DNA of 10,542 nt from RUG11247 sp050945995 (GTDB lineage: Bacteria > Bacillota > Clostridia > Christensenellales > Aristaeellaceae), in NCBI GenBank assembly GCA_050945995.1, contig JBMNUA010000076.1, forward strand, positions 1 through 10,542. Direction: 5' to 3'. Every line of letters begins with the position of its first letter. Position 1 is the stretch's first letter. This document shows, piece after piece, positions 1 to 6,320 of this stretch. The position numbers were made by a program, and so were the translations under genes. A model generated the notes under the pieces. It was given only the letters and a program-made list of their open reading frames with translations, was not told where the DNA came from and made no database searches.

Positions 1-27
1 GCGCGGCTCGAGCGGATTGCGCCATGA
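1..27 (+). CDS. 3' end of an upstream phage gene (partial)
   Basis: Frame 1 is open from the window edge and ends at a TGA at 25-27, giving a tail of eight residues (ARLERIAP). The TGA overlaps the ATG of the next gene in an ATGA arrangement, as happens twice more in this operon. By position it should be a head-tail connector or head-closure protein, but eight residues cannot show this. Confidence 0.35.
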   Translation, partial: ARLERIAP

Positions 28-449
28 TGCGGCGCGAGGGCGGGCTGGGCGGCGTGCGCACGCGGCTGGAGCGGGCGATTGGGCGCGAGCTTTTTACGAT
101 TGCGGAGATGACGCTTGTGATTGCGCGCGCGCTCGCGCCCGAGGGGCGTCCGCCGCGCGACGAGCCCAGGCTCAAGGACAGTTTTTCCACGGACGCAAGC
201 GGGTTGACCGCGCATCTGCGGGTGTCCAATCCGCACGCGGCATATGTGGAATTTGGCACGGGCAGGCGCGGCGCGGGTTCGCCCACGCCGCCGAAGATGC
301 CGGGCGCGGGGGGCTACGACCCCGACTGGGCGGGGATGCGCGCGCAGCCGTATCTATATCCCGCGGCGCAGATTGCGCGCGGGCGGTATCTGGAGATGCT
401 GCGCGTCGCCGCGCGGCGGGTGATGCGCGAACACGGGGGAGGGGCGTGA
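24..449 (+). CDS. HK97 gp10-like head-tail joining / minor tail protein
   Basis: A 141-residue protein resembling the HK97-gp10 family of tail-completion proteins, which act at the head-tail junction of siphophages. Visible hallmarks are the N-terminal helical part (residues about 10-40, RTRLERAIGRELFTIAEMTL), the central 'HAAYVEFGTG' (71-80; family pattern YA.yvE.GT), a glycine/proline-rich loop, and the late 'QPYLYPA' (109-115; family pattern PFl.pA). Its place directly before a tail-terminator-like gene and the tail tube gene fits this role. Starts at 24 and 27 are both possible; 24 is chosen because it forms an ATGA overlap with the preceding stop. No strong Shine-Dalgarno is visible, consistent with coupled translation. 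Confidence 0.8.
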   Translation: MMRREGGLGGVRTRLERAIGRELFTIAEMTLVIARALAPEGRPPRDEPRLKDSFSTDASGLTAHLRVSNPHAAYVEFGTGRRGAGSPTPPKMPGAGGYDPDWAGMRAQPYLYPAAQIARGRYLEMLRVAARRVMREHGGGA

Positions 450-450
450 G

Positions 451-810
451 ATGATCAGCCTCATACACAGGGTGCGGGATTTGCTCGCGGGGGTTGCCGG
501 CGCGGTTTGGTATCACTACCCCGCGTCGTGGGCGCAACTACCGTGCGTGTCCTGGCGGGAGAGCGGGAATCGGGCGCTTTCTCAGGCGGACGGGCGCGAG
601 CATTTGGCGGAGTTGACCTACACGATTGACATCTGGGCGAAATCGCCCGAGGAGAACGCGGCGATTGCAAGCGAGATCGACCGGCGGATGGCGGCGGCGC
701 GGCTTCGGCGGACGTACTGCGCCGACATCTACGAGACGGGCGCGCGGCTGCATCACAGGGCGCTGCGCTACCGCGCCGTGGCGGACGCGGCGGGCAATAT
801 CTATCAATAA
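451..810 (+). CDS. Tail terminator-like protein
   Basis: A 119-residue protein in the tail-terminator slot, between the gp10-like gene and the tail tube gene. It has an N-terminal helix (ISLIHRVRDLL), a strand segment 'AELTYTIDIWAKS', a helix 'ENAAIASEIDRRMAA', then 'RRTYCADIYE' and 'HHRALRYRAVAD'. This mix is typical of small siphophage tail-completion/terminator proteins, which cap the tail tube at the head-proximal end and stop its growth. A purine-rich Shine-Dalgarno (gggggagggg, about 435-444) precedes the ATG, and only one base separates it from the previous stop. The role rests on gene order plus general sequence character; a minor capsid/neck protein is the main alternative. Confidence 0.65.
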   Translation: MISLIHRVRDLLAGVAGAVWYHYPASWAQLPCVSWRESGNRALSQADGREHLAELTYTIDIWAKSPEENAAIASEIDRRMAAARLRRTYCADIYETGARLHHRALRYRAVADAAGNIYQ

Positions 811-821
811 AAGGGGGAAAG
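811..821 (+). promoter_or_regulatory. Strong ribosome binding site of the tail tube gene
   Basis: AAGGGGGAAAG lies between the stop at 808-810 and the ATG at 825. It is the longest purine run before any of the small tail genes, which fits the high copy number needed for the tail tube protein. It fixes the start at 825. Confidence 0.7.
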
Positions 822-824
822 AAC

Positions 825-1247
825 ATGGCGCTGAGCGCACATGGAACAGTTTTGAAATTTACGCCCGCGGGGGGCGCGCAGGTGACGGTGGGGAGGCTCA
901 CGTCGATTGGCGAGATCGCGCCGGACTCGGAGGAGCTGGACGTGACGACGCTCGACGCGGCGGGCGGCTACCGCGCCTACATCCAGGGATACAAGGACGC
1001 GGGGACGATCGCCATCGAGGGGTTTTTTGACAGGGGCGACGCGGGGCAGACCGCGCTGATCGGCGCGTATGCCACCGGGAAGCCGGGGAGCGCGCAGATC
1101 CTATTCCCCGACGGCGCGGGTGCGACGTTTTCCGCGTATGTGAAGGGCTATTCGCTCGGATCGGCGGAGGTGGACGGCGCGCTGGGCTTTGCGGCGCAGC
1201 TGCGCATTACGGGACAGGTCGAATATTTAACGGGAACGGGAGGTTGA
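825..1247 (+). CDS. Major tail tube protein
   Basis: A 140-residue protein matching the siphophage tail tube family (lambda gpV N-domain-like fold). It polymerises as hexameric rings around the tape measure to make the tail tube. Evidence is the beta-rich sequence with the characteristic stretch 'SEELDVTTLDAAGGYRAYIQ' followed by 'GTIAIEGFFD', a middle segment 'SAQILFPDGAGATFSAYVKG', and a closing strand 'QLRITGQVEYL'. These features and its length agree with tail tube proteins of Firmicutes prophages. It has the strongest Shine-Dalgarno of the small tail genes and sits immediately before the chaperone and tape measure genes, as expected. Confidence 0.88.
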   Translation: MALSAHGTVLKFTPAGGAQVTVGRLTSIGEIAPDSEELDVTTLDAAGGYRAYIQGYKDAGTIAIEGFFDRGDAGQTALIGAYATGKPGSAQILFPDGAGATFSAYVKGYSLGSAEVDGALGFAAQLRITGQVEYLTGTGG

Positions 1248-1250
1248 CGC

Positions 1251-1550
1251 ATGGAGGTGCGACGGGAGATGGCGGGGCGCGAGTTGCGGCTCAAATACAC
1301 GTTTAACAGCATCTGCGCCGTGGAGGAGCGCGCGGGGATGCCGCTCGATCGGTTCATGACGAAGGTATACAACCCGGTGCGGCTTTTGTTCTGGGGCGCG
1401 CTGATCGAACTGCAGCCCGAGATGACATTGACCGCGGCGGGCGAGATCATCGGCGCGCACATCAAGGCGGGCGGCGCGCTTGACGATGTGGCGGAGCTCT
1501 GCGCCGAGGCGCTCGAGGCGGCGGGGTTTTTCCACAGGGACGATGAATAA
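1251..1550 (+). CDS. Tail assembly chaperone-like protein (first)
   Basis: A 99-residue, mostly helical protein directly after the tail tube gene, the usual place of tail assembly chaperones, which hold the tape measure soluble during tail assembly. Visible segments are 'ELRLKYTFNSICAVEERAG', 'YNPVRLLFWGALIELQPEMT', and 'LTAAGEIIGAHIKAGGAL', resembling the GTA-gp10/TAC type with its short N-terminal strand followed by helices. The Shine-Dalgarno gggagg (1238-1243) lies inside the end of the tail tube gene. The stop TAA (1548-1550) overlaps the next ATG (1550-1552). No usable programmed frameshift into the next gene is visible (see rejected items). Confidence 0.7.
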   Translation: MEVRREMAGRELRLKYTFNSICAVEERAGMPLDRFMTKVYNPVRLLFWGALIELQPEMTLTAAGEIIGAHIKAGGALDDVAELCAEALEAAGFFHRDDE

Positions 1551-1924
1551 TGACCGCGCCGCGATTTGCCGCGGGTCCCGGATTTGTGCGCGACACCTGC
1601 CACGAGATCGAGCGGCGCGCGCGCATCGCCGGAGTGCTTGAGGGCGGCGGGTTCGGACGGCTCACGCCGGCGGAGCTGAGTTTGCGCTACGAGGCGGCGC
1701 GCGAGGGCGCGCTGGAGCGGCTCAAGCTGCTCGACACGCTTGCGTGGCTGATCGGGCAGTACGTTGCGATGGCGATGAACGCGCCGCGCAAGTACCCCGC
1801 GCAGCCCAACCGCGTGCGCCGGGCGGCGGCGACGGATGAGGAGATGCGCCGCGTGATGGAGGGGATCGCGCGCCGCGGGCATGCGGCGGGCGGAGAGGGG
1901 GAGGCGGATGGGATCGGTCATTGA
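1550..1924 (+). CDS. Tail assembly chaperone-like protein (second)
   Basis: A 124-residue helical protein in the slot between the first chaperone and the tape measure. The core 'LLDTLAWLIGQYVAMAMNAP' followed by 'RKYPAQPNRVRR' resembles the second chaperone (gpT-like) of Firmicutes siphophages, which often carries a helix ending in a basic 'KKYP.KP' motif. Its start overlaps the preceding stop (TAATG), pointing to translational coupling rather than ribosomal frameshifting. Its last 17 bases overlap the tape measure start at 1908. Assignment rests mainly on position and the basic C-terminal motif. Confidence 0.6.
   Translation: MTAPRFAAGPGFVRDTCHEIERRARIAGVLEGGGFGRLTPAELSLRYEAAREGALERLKLLDTLAWLIGQYVAMAMNAPRKYPAQPNRVRRAAATDEEMRRVMEGIARRGHAAGGEGEADGIGH
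1892..1904 (+). promoter_or_regulatory. Ribosome binding site deciding the tape measure start
   Basis: A purine run GGAGAGGGGGAGG sits just before ATG 1908. The upstream in-frame ATG at 1881 would place this run inside the coding region, and would add an arginine-rich leader unlike the 'VIDTLEVVF' opening common in this protein type. The start at 1908 is therefore preferred. Confidence 0.65.
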
Positions 1925-2444
1925 CACGCTGGAGGTCGTATTCAAGGCGGACATCGCGCCGCTCGCGTCGCGGCTCTCCGAAATCGACGCGCGGCTTCAC
2001 GCCATCGGCGCGGCGAGCGGGCAGGCGAGCGCGGGGTTGCAGGCGCTGGGACGGTCGCTCGACTTTTCGATGGCACAGCTCAACAGCAGCGCGTATGCCG
2101 CTGGCGCGGCGGTGGGCGACGCGTTTGCGAGAGGGCTCAAAAGCAAGAAGGGCGCGGTGGACAGCGCGGCGGCGTATCTGACGAGCGCGGCGCTTGCGAC
2201 GCTCAACAAATTGACGGGCGCGAAAACGCAGACGAGCGCGCAGACGGGCATCACCAAGCCCTCGGGCGCGACGGTGACCGGGTTTACGGCGAGTGCGATC
2301 TCGGGCGGCGCGGATGCGGCGGCGAGCGCGGCTTCGCATGTGACGATCCCGTTTAACGTGGACGGCGTGAAGCTGGGCGAGGCGGTGATCCGCGGCATGA
2401 ACACCGTTTCGCGCATGACCGGGATGATCGAGCAGACGGTGTGA
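1908..2444 (+). CDS. Very short tail tape measure-like protein
   Basis: A 178-residue, alanine-rich, mostly helical protein in the tape measure position. Its ends look like a tape measure: an N-terminal 'SVIDTLEVVFKADIAPLASR' and a C-terminal 'VDGVKLGEAVIRGMNTVSRM', matching the 'DG.KLGeAvI..in.vtr.tG' ending I associate with Firmicutes phage tape measures. Between them lie a helix 'AAGAAVGDAFARGLKSKKGA' and a low-complexity Ala/Thr/Ser/Gly stretch (about 100-145). Tape measures usually run from about 600 to over 2000 residues, so this one is exceptionally short. There is no lytic or peptidase domain and no long hydrophobic segment. It could be a genuine mini tape measure, a collapsed deletion derivative, or a protein with only tape-measure-like ends. 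Confidence 0.65.
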   Translation: MGSVIDTLEVVFKADIAPLASRLSEIDARLHAIGAASGQASAGLQALGRSLDFSMAQLNSSAYAAGAAVGDAFARGLKSKKGAVDSAAAYLTSAALATLNKLTGAKTQTSAQTGITKPSGATVTGFTASAISGGADAAASAASHVTIPFNVDGVKLGEAVIRGMNTVSRMTGMIEQTV

Positions 2445-2463
2445 TTTCGGGCGAGGTGATGAG

Positions 2464-2817
2464 ATGGCGATTGTATACATAGACGGGGCGGCGATGCCCG
2501 CGCCGAGCGGCATATCCGTCGCGCTGGAGGACATCGGCGACGACGCGGGGCGAAACGCGCTGGGCGAGAAGGTGGTCGATCGGATCGCGGTGAAGCGGGT
2601 GATCGAATTGGAATGGGCGCACCTGACCTCGCAGCAGCTTGCGGTGCTCATGACGGCGGCGGCGGGGATCTTCTTCGCCGCGCGCTACCCCGACCCCGCC
2701 ACCGGCGAGATGCGCGACATGCAATGCCGGGCGGCAGAGCGGCGCGCGCGGGTGCACCGCGCGGACGGACTGCGCCCCGAGTGGGCGGAGATCTACATGA
2801 AATGGGAGGAGCGATGA
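2464..2817 (+). CDS. DUF6711-like phage tail protein
   Basis: A 117-residue protein between the tape measure and the tail tip gene. The opening 'VYIDGAAMPAPSGISVALED' followed by 'RNALGEKVVDRIAVKRVIEL' and 'EWAHLTSQQLAVLMTAAAG', then 'FFAARYPDPATGEMRDMQ', looks like the DUF6711-type small tail proteins found in this slot of Firmicutes prophages. The exact function is not established to my knowledge. By position it may act as a distal-tail adaptor, because no classical Dit gene is present. A Shine-Dalgarno GAGGTGAT (2453-2460) precedes the ATG. The TGA (2815-2817) overlaps the next start as ATGA. Confidence 0.65.
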   Translation: MAIVYIDGAAMPAPSGISVALEDIGDDAGRNALGEKVVDRIAVKRVIELEWAHLTSQQLAVLMTAAAGIFFAARYPDPATGEMRDMQCRAAERRARVHRADGLRPEWAEIYMKWEER

Positions 2818-5800
2818 TGGCGAATTTTGCGCAGGCGATGCGGGCGCACGGGCGCGCGCTGCGGCTCAAGGGGAGCGTGACCTTGCCCGGCGGCATCGTG
2901 CGCGCGCTGGGCGGCGGGGACATCCGCGCGCTCACCATCTCCGAGGGCAGCGAGCAGGGGTTGCTGCCGGGGCAAGTGCTCTCGGCGAGCTGCCGGCTGA
3001 CGCTCGACAATTCGGACGGGCGATGGCTCGAAGGCGGCGCGATGCGCGGGCTCGCGCCCCTGCGCGGGGCGGAATTTGCCATCGAGATCGGCGTTTTGAT
3101 CGGCGGCGCGTATGAATATGCGCCGCTGGGACGCTACATTTGCGACGACGCCGCGCACGACGAGAACGGCGCGACGATGGAGTTGAGCTGCTACGACTCG
3201 ATCTACTTTACGACGGCGGGCGCGTTTGCGGATGCGAGCACCTACCCGCGCACGCTGCGCGAATTGTGGATCGCGGCGGCGGCGGGCGCGGGCTACGCCT
3301 TCTCGGGCAGCGTGCCGAATGGCGATGGCGTGATTTCCGCCGCGCCCGAATGGGGCGAGATCAGCGTGCGCGAGGCGATGGGGTACATCGCGGCGGCGGC
3401 GGGCTGCTTTGTGCGCATCGATCGGCAGGGCGTGCTGCGGCTTGTGCCGCTGAAATCGGCGGACGCGGCGGTGGACATCACGCCCGCGATCTACATGAGC
3501 CGCACGCGGCGCGACGGCGCGTTTGGGCCGATCAATCGGCTGCGCGTCCAGACGGTGAACGCGCGCGGCGACGGCGATTCCGAGCCGTATGAGTTGGTGC
3601 GCGGGCAGGCAGGCGCGGAGGGGGCGCGCGAATTTTCCGTTGCGGGCAATCCCCTTTTCATCACCGGCGGCGCGCAGACCGCCGCGCTCGCGCAGGGGAT
3701 GTACGGCGCGGTTTCGGGGCTGACCTACACGGACTGCCGGTTCACCTGGCGCGGCGATCCCGCGCTGCTTCCCGGCGCGCGCGTGCGGCTGATCGGGCGC
3801 GACGGCGCGGCGCAGGTGCACATGCTCTCGCGCCAGACGCTGCGCTTTGACGGCGGATTCGCGGCGGAGTGCGCGTCCGGCGTGCCGAATGCGAGCGGGG
3901 GCACGACGCGCATCCTCATGCCGGGCGGCGGCGTGGACGCGGGCAGGCTCGTAGGCGTGGTGTACGGCGGGAACATCGCGGCGAACGCCGTGTCGGCATC
4001 CAAAATCGCAGCGGGCGCGATTTCTACCGATAAGCTCGCGGCAGGCGCGGTGACGGCGCTGAAGATCGCCGCCGAGGCGATTGACGCGACGAAGATCAAA
4101 GCGAGGGCGGTACAGGCATCGCACATCGAAGCGGGCGCGGTGGAGACGGAGAAGCTCGCTGCAAACGCCGTGACGGCGGAGAAGATCGCCGCGGGCGCGG
4201 TGGACGCAGCGCAGATCAAGGCGGGCGCGGTACAGGCGACGCACATCGAAGCGGGCGCGGTGACGGCGGACAAGCTGGTGGCGGGGCTGATCACGGCGCA
4301 GAGCGGCATCATTGAAGACGGCGCAATCGGGACGGTGCAGATTGCGGACGGCTCGATCACGGACGCGAAGATCGTGGGGTTGACCGCAGGCAAGATCACC
4401 GCGGGCACGATCGACGCATCCAACATCAACGTCGTAAACTTGAATGCGGACAACCTGACCGTGGGGACGATCAACGGCGCGCGCATCCCCGTGCTCGGGC
4501 GGGAGAAGGTCGCCGACGGGGCGATCTCCGGCGCGAAGATCGACGAGAACGCGATCACCGCAGGTAAAATCGTATCCGGCGCGGTGACGACGGACAAGCT
4601 CGCGGCGAACGCCGTGACCACGAACAAGATACTGGCAAACGCGGTGACGGCGGGGAAGATTGACGTCGAGGGTCTGTTCGCCGCGCAGGCGACGATCAAT
4701 GCGATCAGTACAATGACGGTCGCATCCGTCGAAAGCGGCTCGGCGCTGATCTTAAACAAGGATCGCATCGCCATGGAAACGCCGCTTGTGTCCATCATCG
4801 CCACCGGCGCGGAGGAAGGGCAGCAGGTCGTGCGCATCGACGCAGACGGTCTGTATGCCGAGCGCGTCGCCTCGCCCACCGTCGCGCGGCGCATGCCGGG
4901 CGGGGTGTACACGGTGTACAACAACGCGGACTTCGACACGCTCGCGGACGCGTTCGACGCGCTCGAGGGCGCGACGCTCGACGGCGATGTGGTGCTGAAG
5001 CTCGGGCGCGACGACGCGGGCGGCACGCTGCGCGCCGTCCGGGGCGGACGGGTGATCATCACATCGGGGAACTTGATCTATCGGCACGCAAAGCGCGTGC
5101 AGAACGCCGAGTTTGCGGTATCCGGCAGCTATGGATATCGCGTCAACTGCCCCGCGGGCGGCGCATGGAGCCGCGCGATCATCGAGGTCGGGCGCGTGGG
5201 CGATCTGGGACTGGCGGGCAAGGACGTCACCATCAAGGTCGGGACGATCACCAACAGCGGTGCGACCTTCGTCGGCGCGTCCCTGTATCTGCTCGACGCG
5301 GATTATCAATCGAACGAGCTGCATTTGCAGACGCTGAACTTCTCGGACGAGGAAAAGACGGCGCGCGTGCCCGCGGATACGGACGACGACCGGATGCTGT
5401 GTGTGATGCTGCAACTGTCGCGCGGTGCGGCTGCGGCGGCGGGATCGTATATCATCTACGACGGCTTGCGCGTGGAGATCGGCGGCAGCGTATACGGCTG
5501 GGCGACGGCGCAGTATAAGATCGCCGACTTCGAGGCGGTCAACTGCGACCGCGTGACACTCTCTCGGCTGACGCTGCCCGCGGGAGTGCGGCTGCGCGCG
5601 GGGCGGGCGACGATCACCCGCTGCGAGCTGTACGGGCAGATCGGCGTGCTGGCGGATCAGGCGCAGGTGCGGATGTCCGACAACGCGGGGGCATGCGCAA
5701 AGGCGGTCAAGGCGATGGGCGGCATGGTGCATGTGACCGGCGCTGCCCCGGGCGGTGCATACGAGGGCTGGCTGATCGACACCTCGACCGCGCAGATCTC

Positions 5801-6320
5801 TGGCAGCGGCAGCGCGGGCAATGAACAGACCAAGACATTGACCGCCAACGCCACGGGCACATACACAGGCTCGTGGTGGTCAGGCGATCGATCCGTGCGG
5901 CAGGGCTATACGGTGTCAAACGGCAGGATTCGCGGCGGCATGTGGTGGGATTTCGGCGCGATCCCGTCGGGCGCGCCGGTGATGGAGATGCAGCTGACGA
6001 TCAAGCGCATGGCGGGGTTCGGACAAGGCGGCAAGGTGACGGCGAAGGTATACGGGACAAGCAGCAACGCGCGCAGCGGGCAACCTGCGCTGACGACCGC
6101 GGGCTTCGCGCTGGGCGAGATTGGCGAGGGGCAGACGCGGACGTGGGACTTGCCGGTGGCGATCCGCACGGGGCTTGCGAACGGCACGCTCAAGGGCATT
6201 GTGCTGTATGCGGACGACACGGGCACGATGTCAGGGAAGACGTACAGCGCGAACTATGCGCGGTTTGAGGGGACGGATGGGTCTGGGCCGCGGTTGGCGG
6301 TGCGGTATACGCAATCTTAA
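2814..6320 (+). CDS. Giant multidomain tail tip protein (hub, repeat stalk, beta region, DNRLRE-like C-terminus)
   Basis: A 1168-residue protein, probably the host-adhesion device at the tail end. Residues about 1-380 look like a hub/tail-tip domain (for example 'SASCRLTLDNSDGRW', 'YEYAPLGRYICDD', 'TMELSCYDSIYF', 'VREAMGYIAAAAGCFVRIDR'). Residues 388-487 are ten unbroken ten-residue repeats, continuing degenerately to about 620 and likely forming a trimeric stalk. Residues about 700-1000 are beta-rich and may form a beta-helix. Residues about 1010-1168 resemble the DNRLRE-type C-terminal domain ('YTGSWWSGDRSVRQGYTVSN', 'GKTYSANYARFEG'), a plausible receptor or carbohydrate binder. The start at 2814 overlaps the previous stop (ATGA) after Shine-Dalgarno gggagga (2804-2810); ATG 2817 is an alternative. 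The frame is open upstream to 2613, but that part is an arginine-rich shadow of the preceding gene. The stop overlaps the convergent gene's stop. Confidence 0.85.
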   Translation: MMANFAQAMRAHGRALRLKGSVTLPGGIVRALGGGDIRALTISEGSEQGLLPGQVLSASCRLTLDNSDGRWLEGGAMRGLAPLRGAEFAIEIGVLIGGAYEYAPLGRYICDDAAHDENGATMELSCYDSIYFTTAGAFADASTYPRTLRELWIAAAAGAGYAFSGSVPNGDGVISAAPEWGEISVREAMGYIAAAAGCFVRIDRQGVLRLVPLKSADAAVDITPAIYMSRTRRDGAFGPINRLRVQTVNARGDGDSEPYELVRGQAGAEGAREFSVAGNPLFITGGAQTAALAQGMYGAVSGLTYTDCRFTWRGDPALLPGARVRLIGRDGAAQVHMLSRQTLRFDGGFAAECASGVPNASGGTTRILMPGGGVDAGRLVGVVYGGNIAANAVSASKIAAGAISTDKLAAGAVTALKIAAEAIDATKIKARAVQASHIEAGAVETEKLAANAVTAEKIAAGAVDAAQIKAGAVQATHIEAGAVTADKLVAGLITAQSGIIEDGAIGTVQIADGSITDAKIVGLTAGKITAGTIDASNINVVNLNADNLTVGTINGARIPVLGREKVADGAISGAKIDENAITAGKIVSGAVTTDKLAANAVTTNKILANAVTAGKIDVEGLFAAQATINAISTMTVASVESGSALILNKDRIAMETPLVSIIATGAEEGQQVVRIDADGLYAERVASPTVARRMPGGVYTVYNNADFDTLADAFDALEGATLDGDVVLKLGRDDAGGTLRAVRGGRVIITSGNLIYRHAKRVQNAEFAVSGSYGYRVNCPAGGAWSRAIIEVGRVGDLGLAGKDVTIKVGTITNSGATFVGASLYLLDADYQSNELHLQTLNFSDEEKTARVPADTDDDRMLCVMLQLSRGAAAAAGSYIIYDGLRVEIGGSVYGWATAQYKIADFEAVNCDRVTLSRLTLPAGVRLRAGRATITRCELYGQIGVLADQAQVRMSDNAGACAKAVKAMGGMVHVTGAAPGGAYEGWLIDTSTAQISGSGSAGNEQTKTLTANATGTYTGSWWSGDRSVRQGYTVSNGRIRGGMWWDFGAIPSGAPVMEMQLTIKRMAGFGQGGKVTAKVYGTSSNARSGQPALTTAGFALGEIGEGQTRTWDLPVAIRTGLANGTLKGIVLYADDTGTMSGKTYSANYARFEGTDGSGPRLAVRYTQS
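3975..4274 (+). repeat. Ten tandem 30-bp (ten-residue) coding repeats, tail tip stalk
   Basis: Residues 388-487 of the tip protein read as ten consecutive units of pattern [IL]-x-A-x-A-[VI]-x-x-x-[KHQ], for example IAAGAISTDK, LAAGAVTALK, IKARAVQASH, IEAGAVETEK. At DNA level there is a 120-bp super-period: 4081-4140 and 4201-4260 are almost the same, including the shared stretch at 4119-4140 and 4239-4260. Recent duplication of a four-unit block is likely. The repeats are coding, in frame and without spacers. Confidence 0.9.
4539..4658 (+). repeat. Second block of four ten-residue coding repeats
   Basis: Residues 576-615 return to the same register as the first block: IDENAITAGK, IVSGAVTTDK, LAANAVTTNK, ILANAVTAGK. 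Between the two blocks (about 488-575) the pattern is degenerate (IADGSITDAK, ITAGTIDASN) and interrupted by 'IPVLGREKVADG', which may be a hinge. Confidence 0.8.

Noticed and set aside
1520..1550. Programmed -1 frameshift joining the two chaperone genes at GGGGTTTTTCC
   Set aside because: The codons are GGG TTT TTC, which is not a proper X XXY YYZ heptamer, and the -1 frame meets TGA at 1544-1546 before the second gene's start. A +1 slip leads to a different frame that stops soon.
2613..2813. N-terminal extension of the tail tip gene from ATG 2613
   Set aside because: The extra residues are Arg/Ala/Gly-rich out-of-frame sequence lying fully over the preceding small tail gene. A good ribosome binding site and ATGA overlap support 2814.
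3975..4274. Regular 30-bp repeats that could be mistaken for a CRISPR array
   Set aside because: The repeats are contiguous, degenerate at third positions, and encode a continuous ten-residue protein pattern inside the tail tip gene; there are no spacers.
2793..5062. Long minus-strand open frames (about 480 and 445 codons) opposite the tail tip gene
   Set aside because: They are antisense shadows caused by high GC and regular codon bias; compositions are unlike natural proteins (His/Arg-rich or Ser/Ala/Pro-rich), and they have no recognisable motifs.
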